This document shows positions 43,955 through 53,575 of a stretch of 64,000 nucleotides of DNA, piece by piece (positions within the stretch are counted from its first letter, which is position 1; each line of letters begins with the position of its first letter). The position numbers were made by a program, and so were the translations under genes. The stretch is taken from NCBI RefSeq assembly GCF_022213955.1, contig NZ_JAKNTW010000005.1, positions 372,001 through 436,000 on the forward strand, in the 5' to 3' direction. The notes beneath the pieces were generated by a model that was not told the DNA's origin, did not search any database, and was given only the letters and a program-made list of their open reading frames with translations. The DNA is from Dolomitihabitans soli. GTDB lineage: Bacteria > Actinomycetota > Actinomycetes > Streptosporangiales > Streptosporangiaceae.

Positions 43955-44248
43955 ATCGCTCCTTGTCGTCAGGTCGCGTGCGAGTGGCGCATAAGCACTG
44001 CCGTGCCCGTGCGCGCTGCCGCGCCACGCCCGTGGCTCGGACGTGGCGGGCCCGCGTGGCCGATCCGGCCGGACATCCCCGAGGAGATGCTCCGGACGGC
44101 GCCGCGACGGTTCCCTATACGCGGATTGAAGTACGCCGACCCGCTCGCGGCGGGTATCCCGCGACACGCACAGGGAGGAACTTTGCACGGCTACCGCGAT
44201 CTTCATGCGTTCCCGCTGCGGTCCGTTTGATCAGGAGCCCGCGGGGAG
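43955..44248. other. Gap between the two transglycosylase-like genes
   Basis: No gene is supported. On the minus strand it is the promoter and leader for the gene starting at 43954. It has short GC stems, such as ACCCGC/GCGGGT near 44140-44160, but I could not match a ydaO/c-di-AMP riboswitch. Confidence 0.5.
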
Positions 44249-44268
44249 ACCGGGGGATGGGCCCCGGT
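44249..44268 (-). terminator. Terminator hairpin after second transglycosylase-like gene
   Basis: ACCGGGG (44249-44255) pairs with CCCCGGT (44262-44268). It lies 12 bp beyond the stop of the minus-strand gene ending at 44281. Confidence 0.55.
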
Positions 44269-44280
44269 TGCCGGTTCCTT

Positions 44281-44742
44281 TCAGTACCAGCCGCGCGATC
44301 GGAAGTGCGCCCACGCGCCACAGGGCGTGTCGTACCGCTGCGCTATGTACTTCAGGCCCCATTTGATCTGGGTTCGGGGGTTGGTGCGCCAGTCCTTGCC
44401 GGCGCCGGACATCTTGCGGCCGGGCATGGCCTGGGGGATCCCGTAGGCCCCCGAGTAGCCGTTGTGCGCCCGGTGGTTCCACCCGCTCTCGCGGTGCCAC
44501 AACCGGCTGAGACACCGGAACTGGGCGGCCTTCCAGCCCTTCTTGGCGGCCAGCGGCCGGGCGATCCGCTTGTTCTCGGTCGACCTCTTGACGGTCTTCT
44601 TCGCCTGCTCGGTGGCGCCTGACTCGGCGGCCGTGGTGACGGAGCCGTCCGCATGGGCGACCGCGGCGCCGGCGGTGCTCGCGCCGGCCGCGATGACCGC
44701 GGCGGCCACGAGCGAAGCGCCGGTACGGCGTGGCGTCGGCAT
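44281..44742 (-). CDS. Secreted lytic transglycosylase-like protein (short form)
   Basis: A 153-residue secreted paralogue of the previous protein. The ATG at 44742 has AAGGGA six bases upstream (the ATG at 44757 lacks a good site). A signal peptide ends at AVAHA. There is a short Lys-rich linker and the same C-terminal domain: LWHRESGWNHRA (likely catalytic Glu), GAYGIPQAMPGRKMSGAG, TQIKWGLKYIAQRYDTPCGAW. Probably a cell-wall hydrolase used in growth or germination. Confidence 0.88.
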   Translation of the reverse strand: MPTPRRTGASLVAAAVIAAGASTAGAAVAHADGSVTTAAESGATEQAKKTVKRSTENKRIARPLAAKKGWKAAQFRCLSRLWHRESGWNHRAHNGYSGAYGIPQAMPGRKMSGAGKDWRTNPRTQIKWGLKYIAQRYDTPCGAWAHFRSRGWY

Positions 44743-44962
44743 GCATGTTCCCTTCATCGGGGTCGGAGGACGGCCGTCACCCTGCCGTATCGCCGATTTT
44801 CAGGCGAATTGACCGCTATGTGTGAAGATCGGAGTCAAAGATCCTTTTAATGTCGATCATGTGCTTATAGTGCTACAAGTGATGTTTGATGTGTTTTGCG
44901 GCACACTTTCGGCGACCGGGGCCTGTTGATCGGCCTACCGGGTCGTTGAGTAGCCTCGGGGG

Positions 44963-45454
44963 ATGAGTCCTCGCGAGATTCCCGTCCGCACGCTGGCGGA
45001 CGTTCCCACCACGCTTGCCGAACTGGCCGGCGACAAGTCCGTGCTGGTCGTCAACGTGGCCTCCCGCTGCGGCCTCACGCCGCAGTACACCGGCCTGGTC
45101 CGGCTCCAGCAGGAGTACGGCGAGCGCGGCTTCACCGTCGTCGGCGTGCCGTGCAACCAGTTCATGGGGCAGGAGCCGGGCAGCGCGGAGGAGATCCAGG
45201 AGTTCTGCGCCACGACCTACGGCGTCGACTTCCCGCTGCTGGAGAAGACCGAGGTGAACGGCGACGACAGGCATCCGTTGTACACGGAGCTGACCGGCAC
45301 GCCCGACGCCGACGGCGAAGCCGGCGACATCCAGTGGAACTTCGAGAAGTTCCTGCTGGACCGTGACGGCACGGTGCTCGCCCGGTTCCGGCCGGGGACC
45401 GTCCCGGACGACCCCGCCGTCATCCAGGCCATCGAGAAGACGCTGGGCGCCTAA
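44963..45454 (+). CDS. Glutathione peroxidase family thiol peroxidase
   Basis: A 163-residue peroxidase with a thioredoxin fold. The catalytic residue is Cys36 (NVASRCGLT) rather than selenocysteine; GVPCNQF holds the conserved Gln and the probable resolving Cys region, and WNFEKFL holds the Trp. Actinobacteria lack glutathione, so reduction is likely through thioredoxin. TAGCCT (44951-44956) is 6 nt before the ATG, so it is probably leaderless. Its stop interlocks with the stop of the converging LacI gene (CTAA, 45451-45454). Confidence 0.93.
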   Translation: MSPREIPVRTLADVPTTLAELAGDKSVLVVNVASRCGLTPQYTGLVRLQQEYGERGFTVVGVPCNQFMGQEPGSAEEIQEFCATTYGVDFPLLEKTEVNGDDRHPLYTELTGTPDADGEAGDIQWNFEKFLLDRDGTVLARFRPGTVPDDPAVIQAIEKTLGA

Positions 45455-46437
45455 CGGCGCGGGCCGCAGCTTCCCCTGATGATCAATTCGGTGGGGAGGC
45501 TGACTCCGCGCGCCCTGCGGCCCGCCGAGCGCAGCACCAGCTCGGCGGCGCGGTAGCCGATGTCCTGCGCGGGCGGCGCGATCACGGTCAGCGGGGGAGC
45601 GCAGAGCTCGGCCCACGGCACGTCGTCGAACATGATCAGAGACAGGTCGCGGGGCACCCGCAGATCCAGTTCCCGGGCGGCCAGCACCGCGGCCTCGCCC
45701 AGTTGGTTGCCGCCCGCGACCAGTGCCGTCAGGTCGGGGCGGTGCTGGAACAACCCCGAGGCGGCGGCATAGGCCGAGTCTCTCGTCGCCCTGCCGAAGA
45801 CGACCAGCTCCTCGTCGACGGTCACGCCGAGCGCGCCCAGCGTGTCGCGGAAGGCCGCCGCGCGCTGTCCCTGGCCGTGGCCGCCGAGATAGGCGATGCG
45901 GCGGTGCCCGAGCCCGACGAGATACTCCACCGCGGTGCGCACGCCGCCCCGCTCGTCGGCGAGCACCGCCGGGATGTCGTCGCGGCCCGTCGCCCGCCGG
46001 TCGGCGAAGACGACGGTCAGCCCGGCCCGGACCGCCGGCCCCCACGGTTCGTGGTCGCCCGAGGGCACCGCGACCACGCGCTCGACGCCCTGTTCGAGGA
46101 GCATGCCGATCAGCTCGGACTCGCTCTCCGCGTCGTCGCCCGTCACCCCCATGATCACCGGCTCGCCGGCCGCCCTCGCGCAGGCCAGCACGCCGTCGGC
46201 CACCCTGCCGTAGAAGGAGTCGGTGACGTCGGGCACGAGCAGGCCGATCCCGCCGGTCCGCCGCTGGCGCAGGTTGCGCCCGAGCGCGCTCGGGCGGTAG
46301 TCGAGCTGCGCCGCCACGGCGAGCACCCGCTCCCTGGTCTGCGGGCTCGCGGAACCGCCCGACAGCACCCGCGAGACCGTGGCGACGCCGACCCCGGCGG
46401 CCTCCGCCACGTCCTTGATGGTTGTCCGCGCCCTCAT
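45451..46437 (-). CDS. LacI-family regulator divergent from msiK
   Basis: A 328-residue LacI repressor. It has the helix-turn-helix TIKDVAEAAGVGVATVSRVL, a hinge NLRQRRTGGIGLLVPD, and a full effector domain. The ATG at 46437 overlaps a palindrome TGGAAACGATTCCA (46437-46450), implying autoregulation. A second copy lies at the msiK start site. It probably adjusts supply of the shared sugar-transport ATPase. The inducer is unknown. Confidence 0.92.
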   Translation of the reverse strand: MRARTTIKDVAEAAGVGVATVSRVLSGGSASPQTRERVLAVAAQLDYRPSALGRNLRQRRTGGIGLLVPDVTDSFYGRVADGVLACARAAGEPVIMGVTGDDAESESELIGMLLEQGVERVVAVPSGDHEPWGPAVRAGLTVVFADRRATGRDDIPAVLADERGGVRTAVEYLVGLGHRRIAYLGGHGQGQRAAAFRDTLGALGVTVDEELVVFGRATRDSAYAAASGLFQHRPDLTALVAGGNQLGEAAVLAARELDLRVPRDLSLIMFDDVPWAELCAPPLTVIAPPAQDIGYRAAELVLRSAGRRARGVSLPTELIIRGSCGPRR

Positions 46438-46450
46438 GGAAACGATTCCA
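46437..46450. promoter_or_regulatory. LacI operator at the regulator's own start codon
   Basis: TGGAAACGATTCCA is a nearly perfect 14-bp palindrome with a central CG, the usual LacI-family form. It overlaps the regulator's start codon. Confidence 0.7.
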
Positions 46451-46513
46451 TCATTATTTCCGCGCGAATGCGAGCGCGATTGCGTAACGGTGAAGGTCGT
46501 GACCTACGGGGTC

Positions 46514-46542
46514 TTGACACCGATGTCCGTTTCGGGTGAGAT
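46514..46542 (+). promoter_or_regulatory. msiK promoter
   Basis: TTGACA (46514-46519) is separated by exactly 17 bp from TGAGAT (46537-46542). The expected start, near 46549, falls inside the second operator copy. Confidence 0.6.
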
Positions 46543-46545
46543 GCA

Positions 46546-46559
46546 TGAAAACGTATCCA
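46546..46559. promoter_or_regulatory. Second LacI operator copy at the msiK transcription start
   Basis: TGAAAACGTATCCA matches the operator at 46437-46450 at 11 of 14 positions and keeps the central CG. It overlaps the predicted msiK start site. Confidence 0.55.
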
Positions 46560-46619
46560 CATCCGCGGGGAAACCCGTGGACGAGCGGGCGTTACCACCC
46601 GCAAGCACGAAGGACTGTC

Positions 46620-47846
<1,227 letters not shown>

Positions 47847-47863
47847 GCCGGGCCGTACGAACC

Positions 47864-47906
47864 GAGAGGCCCTCGCCGTGACCCCCTCCTACGGCGAGGG
47901 CCTCTC
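47864..47906 (+). terminator. Strong msiK terminator
   Basis: GAGAGGCCCTCGCCGT (47864-47879) and ACGGCGAGGGCCTCTC (47891-47906) form a perfect 16-bp stem with an 11-nt loop, 18 bp after the msiK stop. There is no T-run, as is usual in actinomycetes. Confidence 0.85.
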
Positions 47907-48034
47907 GCCGTCCTGATCCGGACGGCGGCAGCGGTCCGCGGATGTCCGGAACCGCCCGGCGACCCGGCTGCGGACCGGCTGCGGACCGGGCAGCCGCGCG
48001 GGCGGGTATCGCGGGCGGTGAGCCGGAGCGCGGT

Positions 48035-49081
48035 TCAGCGGCGGGCCGGGCGGCGTGTGCTGCCCCGAGGGCCGGCGGGGCCCACGTGGCCGGTGAGCCG
48101 GATCCTCAGGGCCACGGCCGTCGCGACCAGCCACGCCAGGCCACACGCGCCGATCGCCGTCGTCGGCGCGACCGCGCCCGCGGCCACCGCGAGGCCGAGC
48201 ATGCAGGTCACCGCGGCCGAACCGGCCTGCAGGCAGGCCGCCGTCTGCCTGCCGATGCCGAGCGCCCGCATCCGGTGCGAGAGGTGGTCGCTCGCGCTGC
48301 GGAACAACGGCCGCCGGTCCAGCAGGCGTGCGAGGAGCACCACCGAGGCGTTCACGGAGCCGAGCAACGTCACCGCCAGCACCCCGGCGAGCATGCCCGC
48401 CAGGGACCCGGCGGCGACCTCGGAGAAGATGAGCACCGCCGAGCACGAGATCGCGAACCCGATGAACAGCGCGCCGGAGTCGCCCATGAACATCCGGGCG
48501 GGCGGCCAGTTGTGCGCCAGGAAGCCCAGGCAGCCACCGGCCAGCGCGGCGAGCAGGATGCCCGGCGCGGGCAGGCCGCCGGCCAGCGCGGTCAGCGAGA
48601 GCAGGAGCGCCGTCGTCACCGCGACCGCGCCCAGCGCGCCGTCCATGTCGTCGAGCAGTTCGGTGGCGCAGGTGGTCACCACGATCCAGCAGGCCGTCAG
48701 CGGGATGTCGGCCCAGCCTCCGGTCAGCGGGACGGTGACGCCGCTGAGCGCCACCCCGCACGCGGCCAGGCCCACGACGGCCGGCCGGGTCCCCATGCGC
48801 AGCGGCCGCATGTCGCCGAGCAGGCCCAGTACGGCCAGCAGCAGGGCGCCGGCCAGGATCGCGGCCAGCCGGATGTCTCCCGCGGCCCACGGCACGGCCA
48901 TCAGCGTGCCCGCCGCGATCGCGAGCCCGCCCAGGAAGGGGATGGAGCGGCGCTGCGGCCGGTGCGCGGCGGGCCGGTCCGTCAGCCCCCAGCGCCGCGC
49001 CTCGACCCGGAGCGGGCTGCCCGTCGCCGCGCTGATGCCACAGGCCGCCATGCCCACCGCCGCCGCCACGATCATGTTCAT
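48035..49081 (-). CDS. MraY/WecA/TagO-type polyprenyl-phosphate sugar-phosphate transferase
   Basis: A 348-residue membrane protein with about ten helices. Motifs of the GlcNAc-1-phosphate transferase family are RSIPFLGGLA, GLLGDMRPL, ELLDDMDGALGAVAV (in place of the usual NxxDGxDGL), MFMGDSGALFIGF and a final DHLSHRM (in place of HIHHR). It would attach a sugar phosphate to undecaprenyl phosphate at the start of a cell-envelope polymer. No other glycan genes are nearby. The motif changes may point to a different sugar donor. Confidence 0.85.
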   Translation of the reverse strand: MNMIVAAAVGMAACGISAATGSPLRVEARRWGLTDRPAAHRPQRRSIPFLGGLAIAAGTLMAVPWAAGDIRLAAILAGALLLAVLGLLGDMRPLRMGTRPAVVGLAACGVALSGVTVPLTGGWADIPLTACWIVVTTCATELLDDMDGALGAVAVTTALLLSLTALAGGLPAPGILLAALAGGCLGFLAHNWPPARMFMGDSGALFIGFAISCSAVLIFSEVAAGSLAGMLAGVLAVTLLGSVNASVVLLARLLDRRPLFRSASDHLSHRMRALGIGRQTAACLQAGSAAVTCMLGLAVAAGAVAPTTAIGACGLAWLVATAVALRIRLTGHVGPAGPRGSTRRPARR

Positions 49082-49224
49082 GGCGCGGCCGCGATCCTGG
49101 TACGCGTTCCACCGGTCGACGGATGGCTGATTCGTGTTATGTCACACTTCTGCTGGCGCACGCGGACATCCTGCCTTTCCTCGATCAGACGTCCGGATGC
49201 GCTCCTTGTTACAGCTAGAAGGGC

Positions 49225-49256
49225 ACTCTCCGCCGGGGCAACACGCGGCGGAGAGT
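49225..49256 (-). terminator. Hairpin downstream of SDR gene
   Basis: ACTCTCCGCC (49225-49234) and GGCGGAGAGT (49247-49256) form a perfect 10-bp stem with a 12-nt loop. It separates the minus-strand SDR gene from the following transferase gene. Confidence 0.65.
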
Positions 49257-49295
49257 CATCCTTGGCGGAGCTTTGGCCGTGCGCCCGCGCCGCCG

Positions 49296-49383
49296 CTCAG
49301 CCGGGGCGGGCTCAGCGGGGCGGGCTCAGCGGGGCCGGACGCAGCGGGGCCGGGCTCAGTCGGGTGGGCGTCAGCCGGGCGGC
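49296..49383. repeat. G-rich 14-15-bp tandem repeats
   Basis: Six units of the form CTCAGC(G/C)GGG(G)C(G/C)GG start at 49296, 49311, 49325, 49340, 49355 and 49370. They end right at the stop codon of the SDR gene (49384). The plus strand has many runs of three or four G. Confidence 0.7.
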
Positions 49384-50142
49384 TCATCTGAAGTGGCGGC
49401 CGACGCGGGAGGAGACGCGGGCCGCCAGGTTGCGCGGGATCAGCCTGCCGGCGGCGACGATCAGCTTGTAGCGGAGCGAGGGGACGCTGACGACCTTGCC
49501 CAGGGCCAGGTCGCGCAGGCCCTCCCGGATCACCTGGTCGACCGGGATCCACAGGATGCCGGGGATCCCCGAGGTCTCCATCCCGGCACGCTGGTGGAAC
49601 TCGGTGCGCACGAACCCCGGGCACAGGGCCATGACGCGCACCTTGGAGCCGTACAGGTCGGCTCCCGCCGACTCGCTGAAGTTGAGCACCCACGCCTTGC
49701 TCGCGTTGTAGGTGCCGCTGGCGAAGAACGCGGCGACCGACGCCACGTTGATCACGGCGCCGCGGTCGCGTGAGCGCATCGAGGGCAGTGCGGCCAGCGT
49801 CAGCCGCAGGACCGCCTCGCAGTGCACGCGGAGCATGCGCGCCTCGTCGTCGGCGGAGACGTCGGGGAACGCTCCGGGGTGGGCGAAGCCGGCGTTGTTC
49901 ACCAGCAGGTCCACCCCTTCCCGCAGGCGCTGCTCGACGGCCGAGAGTCCCTCCGGCGTGCCGAGGTCGGCGGGCAGGGTGTCGGCCGCCACGCCGTACC
50001 TGAGGGTGAGCGCCGCGGCTGCCTCGTCGAGCCGTTTCTCGTCGCGGGCGACCAGTACCAGGGCGAATCCGTCGGCGGCGAGGCGGCGGGCGAAGGCGGC
50101 GCCGATCCCCGAGGTGGCACCCGTGATCAATGCGGTAGGCAT
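49384..50142 (-). CDS. Short-chain dehydrogenase/reductase
   Basis: A 252-residue classical SDR. It has the cofactor motif TGATSGIGAAFARRLA, the NNAG motif (LLVNNAGFAHPG), and the catalytic Ser-Tyr-Lys in NVASVAAFFASGTYNASKAW. An Arg two positions before the glycine motif is absent, and ARDEKR at strand 2 suggests NADP preference. Substrate unknown. The gene after it on the opposite side is unrelated. Confidence 0.92.
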   Translation of the reverse strand: MPTALITGATSGIGAAFARRLAADGFALVLVARDEKRLDEAAAALTLRYGVAADTLPADLGTPEGLSAVEQRLREGVDLLVNNAGFAHPGAFPDVSADDEARMLRVHCEAVLRLTLAALPSMRSRDRGAVINVASVAAFFASGTYNASKAWVLNFSESAGADLYGSKVRVMALCPGFVRTEFHQRAGMETSGIPGILWIPVDQVIREGLRDLALGKVVSVPSLRYKLIVAAGRLIPRNLAARVSSRVGRHFR

Positions 50143-50179
50143 GAGTGCAGGGTAACGGCACCGCTCGCCGTGGCCGCGT

Positions 50180-50554
50180 TCAGTCTTTCATGACGCGGGC
50201 GATCAGCTCTTCGACCTGGGTGTTGAGCCTCGCGCCGCGGGGCCAGCCCGCGTAGTGCGTGAGGAAGAGGACGATCTCCCGCAGCTCCTTGGGGGTGAGT
50301 TCGCCGGTTCGCAGGGCGGCGTCGAGCTGGACGTTCACGGCGTCGTCCAGGTTCTGGCCGACCAGCAGGCCGATCAGGAGGAGGCGGCGCTCCCGCACGG
50401 TGAGCACGTCACGTGCCCACACCTCCGCGAACAGGTGCTCGACGGTCTTCGCGAGGAAGTCGCCGGGGCCGTCATCCCCTTGGTCCCTGCCGTAGACCGA
50501 CTCCATGATCTCCAATCCGGGCTCCCGGTCAGGAGCGTTGTCGATGCTCCTCAC
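50180..50554 (-). CDS. Carboxymuconolactone decarboxylase (CMD) family protein
   Basis: A 124-residue protein of the CMD/AhpD-like family, with helices VWARDVLTVRERRLLLIGLLVGQ, LDAALRTGELTPKELREIVLFLTHYAGWPRGA. The Cys-x-x-Cys of peroxidase-type AhpD is absent, so it resembles gamma-carboxymuconolactone decarboxylase-like members. The GTG at 50554 has AGGGG eight bases upstream and gives the usual length; the open frame to 50650 adds a disordered tail. The gene is 38 bp from the SDR gene on the same strand. Confidence 0.85.
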   Translation of the reverse strand: MRSIDNAPDREPGLEIMESVYGRDQGDDGPGDFLAKTVEHLFAEVWARDVLTVRERRLLLIGLLVGQNLDDAVNVQLDAALRTGELTPKELREIVLFLTHYAGWPRGARLNTQVEELIARVMKD

Positions 50555-50650
50555 GCGTGCGACCCCTGCTTCAGACGAGGGCGGAAACGCGGGCGCGGAG
50601 GCGCGGGATTCGGTAATGTCGCCGAGGGCGGTGATGACCACGGCTGTCAC

Positions 50651-51224
50651 CCGCGCGGTCCGTGCCGACCTCGCCGTCTGGCCGACGGAGAGGTGAAACG
50701 CCTGTGCTTCTGGGGTGCGACCTCAAGGAAGATCCTTTCCGGGCGAGCGGGCGAGCGGGCGGCCGGCGGTGAAGACCGGGGAATTCTCCTCCCTTCTGAA
50801 GGGAGGAGACCGAATGCTGTCTCCTAACAGGACTCCTGTCACCACGTTGAGGGCGGTCGTTCGCGAGTGGGTTGCGCCGTGACGTTCATTGCCAATTTCG
50901 GCCCCGACAACAGAGTGGTTTCACGCGGGCATTTCCACCCGTACCCATATGTCGTGTCTGAGAGGCCGGCGTTACAGCCGGATGAGGTCGAAACCAGGCG
51001 ATGGCCAGGCCGTATCGGCGCCGCCGGGCAGCTGTTGATCTACTTTGTAAAGGCGGTGGGGCGGCAGCGCCGGCGAGCGCGTGCTGCGGAATCCGCCACG
51101 GACACGGCTCCGATCCGGCCCGCCTGGAGGTCTTGGAGCGGCCAAGGGCGGAAGAACCGGAAACGGCATGTCGCGCCGCGCCGCTCGGGTACGCCGGTGG
51201 CCGGGACGCGCCAGGAGATCACAG
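50651..51224. other. 570-bp noncoding region with structured pieces
   Basis: No convincing gene on either strand. It holds a 25-bp palindrome with 12-bp arms (TCTCCTCCCTTC / GAAGGGAGGAGA, 50785-50809) and a small stem CCGGC-GTTACA-GCCGG (50966-50981) followed by GATGAGGTCGAAACC. The look is of mobile-element end or noncoding RNA scaffold sequence rather than promoter DNA. Confidence 0.5.
50785..50809. repeat. 25-bp hairpin, IS200/IS605-end-like
   Basis: TCTCCTCCCTTC and GAAGGGAGGAGA flank a single T. The CTCC/GGAG-rich hairpin next to GGGGAATTC resembles IS200/IS605 end hairpins. No transposase is nearby. Confidence 0.45.
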
Positions 51225-51250
51225 GTCGCGAAATTTGGGCCTTTCGCGAC
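51225..51250 (+). other. Leader hairpin 1 upstream of carboxypeptidase
   Basis: GTCGCGAAA (51225-51233) and TTTCGCGAC (51242-51250) form a perfect 9-bp stem with an 8-nt loop. It may terminate upstream transcription or be part of the carboxypeptidase leader. Confidence 0.55.
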
Positions 51251-51275
51251 TTCCCTAATGGCCTGACTCTCAGTG

Positions 51276-51310
51276 CAGGCACGTGGCAAACCCTTTAGAC
51301 CACGTGCCTG
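51276..51310 (+). promoter_or_regulatory. Leader hairpin 2 abutting the ribosome binding site
   Basis: CAGGCACGTGG (51276-51286) and CCACGTGCCTG (51300-51310) are perfect 11-bp arms around a 13-nt loop. The next bases are the ribosome site AGGAGGG (51311-51317) and then the ATG at 51322. A stem this strong directly beside the ribosome site could affect translation or mRNA stability. Confidence 0.65.
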
Positions 51311-51321
51311 AGGAGGGTTTC

Positions 51322-53136
51322 ATGGGACGCCGATTACTCATTGGGCTGGCGGTAATCACGCTGCTGTGCCTCAGTGGGATCACCGGGGTGGGAGCCTCGG
51401 CGGAACCACCGCCGAACAGGCAGTACCGGGTCGAAGGACCGGCCACGGCCCAGCAGCGCAGCGCGGTCGCGCGCGTGGGAGCCGCCATCGACGAGGTGGC
51501 CGCCACCTCGGTGGTGGTGACCGCGTCGGAGACGGAGGTCGCCGAGATCAAGAAGCTCGGGTACACGGTCACCGTGCTGCCCCGTCCGTTAGCCCCGGCC
51601 CTGCCCCAGCCGCAGGACTTCCCGCCGGCCGACTCCGGCTACCACAACTACGCCGAGCTGAACGCGGTGGTGAACCAGGTGGTCGCCGATCACCCGACGA
51701 TCGCCCGCAGGATCAGCTACGGCAGTTCCTACGAGGGCCGCGACCTGATCGGCGTCAAGATCAGCGACAACGTGGCCTCCGACGAGAACGAGCCCGAGGT
51801 GCTGTTCACCCACCACCAGCACGCCAGGGAGCACCTGACCGTCGAGATGGCGATCTACCTGCTCAACCTGCTCACCGACGGCTACGGCTCCGACAGCCGC
51901 ATCGCAGACGTGGTGAACGGCCGGGAGATCTGGATCCTGCCCGACCTGAACCCGGACGGCGGCGAGTACGACATCGCCACCGGTTCCTACCGCTCCTGGC
52001 GCAAGAACCGGCAGCCCAACTCCGGCTCGTCCGCCGTCGGCACCGACATGAACCGCAACTGGGGCTACAACTGGGGCTGCTGCGGCGGCTCTTCACCCAC
52101 CCCCTCCAGCGACACCTACCGGGGAGCAGCCGCCGAGTCGGCGCCGGAGGTGCGCGCGGTGGCGAACTTCGTCCGTTCCCGCGTGGTGGGCGGCGTGCAG
52201 CAGATCAAGGCGCACATCGACTGGCACACGTACGGCGAGCTGATCCTGTGGCCCTACGGCTACACGTTCAACGACACCGGTCCCGGCCTGACGCAGGACG
52301 ACAGGGACGCGCACGCCACACTCGGCCAGAGCATGGCCTCCACCAACAACTACACCCCGCAGCAGGCGAGCGACCTCTACATCACCGACGGTTCGATCGA
52401 CGACTGGATGTGGGGCACCTACAAGATCTTCAGCTACACCTTCGAGATGTATCCGGTGAGCTCCTCGCCCGGCTTCTACCCGCCGGACGAACAGATCGGG
52501 CCGCAGACGACCCGTAACAGGGAGGCGACCCTGCGCCTGCTGGAGTACGCCGACTGCGTCTACCGGATCATCGGCAAGGACGCCCAGTACTGCGGCGGCA
52601 CCCCGCCGACCGTCGTCTACACGGACACCTTCGAGACGGCCACCGGATGGGCGACGGTCCCCGGCGCGGCCACCGCCGGCCTGTGGGAGCGCGGCGACCC
52701 CGAGGCGACCACGTCCAGCGGGGCCAAGCAGCTCGGAACCACGGTCAGCGGCGCGAACGACCTGGTCACCGGGCGTCTCGCCGGCGCCGCCGCAGGCGAT
52801 CACGACGTCGACGGCGGCCTGACCTCCATCCAGTCGCCGCCGATCACGCTGCCGGCCTCGGGCACGCTCACGCTCTCCCTGTCGTGGTATCTCGCCCACG
52901 GTTCGAACTCCTCCAGCGCGGACTTCTTCCGCGTGAAGGTCGTGGGCTCGACGACCACCCAGGTGTTCCAGCAACTCGGTGCGGCCACCAACCGCAACGG
53001 GGCGTGGAGCACGGCGACCGCGAACATCTCCGCGTTCGCCGGTCAGAGCGTGCGCATCCTGATCGAGGCGTCCGACACGTCCACGGCCAGCCTCGTCGAG
53101 GCGGGCGTGGACAACGTGCAGATCACCCGCCAGTGA
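51322..53136 (+). CDS. Secreted zinc carboxypeptidase (M14 family)
   Basis: A 604-residue secreted metallopeptidase. It has a signal peptide ([23 protein letters not shown]), a propeptide-like region, then an M14 domain (about 105-420). Zinc ligands lie in [12 protein letters not shown] (HxxE) and HIDWHTYGE, and the catalytic Glu is in SYTFEMYP. The C-terminal ~150 residues (from [12 protein letters not shown]) form a beta-sandwich with a jelly-roll look, as in bacterial secreted proteases. It should remove C-terminal residues from peptides outside the cell. Hairpins upstream suggest post-transcriptional control. Confidence 0.95.
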   Translation: MGRRLLIGLAVITLLCLSGITGVGASAEPPPNRQYRVEGPATAQQRSAVARVGAAIDEVAATSVVVTASETEVAEIKKLGYTVTVLPRPLAPALPQPQDFPPADSGYHNYAELNAVVNQVVADHPTIARRISYGSSYEGRDLIGVKISDNVASDENEPEVLFTHHQHAREHLTVEMAIYLLNLLTDGYGSDSRIADVVNGREIWILPDLNPDGGEYDIATGSYRSWRKNRQPNSGSSAVGTDMNRNWGYNWGCCGGSSPTPSSDTYRGAAAESAPEVRAVANFVRSRVVGGVQQIKAHIDWHTYGELILWPYGYTFNDTGPGLTQDDRDAHATLGQSMASTNNYTPQQASDLYITDGSIDDWMWGTYKIFSYTFEMYPVSSSPGFYPPDEQIGPQTTRNREATLRLLEYADCVYRIIGKDAQYCGGTPPTVVYTDTFETATGWATVPGAATAGLWERGDPEATTSSGAKQLGTTVSGANDLVTGRLAGAAAGDHDVDGGLTSIQSPPITLPASGTLTLSLSWYLAHGSNSSSADFFRVKVVGSTTTQVFQQLGAATNRNGAWSTATANISAFAGQSVRILIEASDTSTASLVEAGVDNVQITRQ

Positions 53137-53232
53137 CCGGGTGATCTCCGGCGGGCGGATCGGGCAGGCCCGCGTACGGCCTGCGGAGCACCCGCCGTCC
53201 ATGACGGCTGGAACCCGATCCTCCTGACCACG

Positions 53233-53418
53233 TCACCAGCGGTGCCGCCCGGAACCGGATACCCACATCCGGCCGTATCGGGCGGCACCGCCCCAATGAA
53301 ACCGCCCCAATGAAACCGCCACAAACAAACCGCCATAAAGAGACGGCTCCAGGACCGCCCACTGCGCGGCGGTCAAATCCCCACGGCCCACCCAAGGATC
53401 ATCCTGGAAGTCGATCAC
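53233..53418 (-). pseudogene. Remnant of an IS5-family transposase N-terminus
   Basis: A minus-strand frame from a GTG at 53418 reads GRGDLTAAQWAVLEPSL, matching the usual start of IS5-type transposases (LTD-x-QWA-x-LEPLLP). After about 30 residues the similarity ends in short direct repeats (CCGCCCCAATGAAA twice near 53287-53315) and the frame stops. It is a decayed insertion-sequence fragment. The rest of the 440-bp gap to 53575 shows no other gene. Confidence 0.7.
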
Positions 53419-53575
53419 TCATGTGATCCACTTCTGAAACAGGCCGTAGGACCGACCGCTGTCGGCCGCCGCTCAGGTAGCTGCAATCGGACGCAATGCA
53501 GCTCTGCGCTGCCGCCCGCCCAGTCTGTGTGTCCTTAAGAAGGCCGCGTCACCTCGAACGAGTAGCAGAGCCTCT

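Noticed and set aside
43955-44960. ydaO/c-di-AMP riboswitch upstream of the cell-wall lytic genes
   Set aside because: Such riboswitches control streptomycete wall hydrolases, but I could not find the conserved GGTGAATC-type core or the right stem order in either leader.
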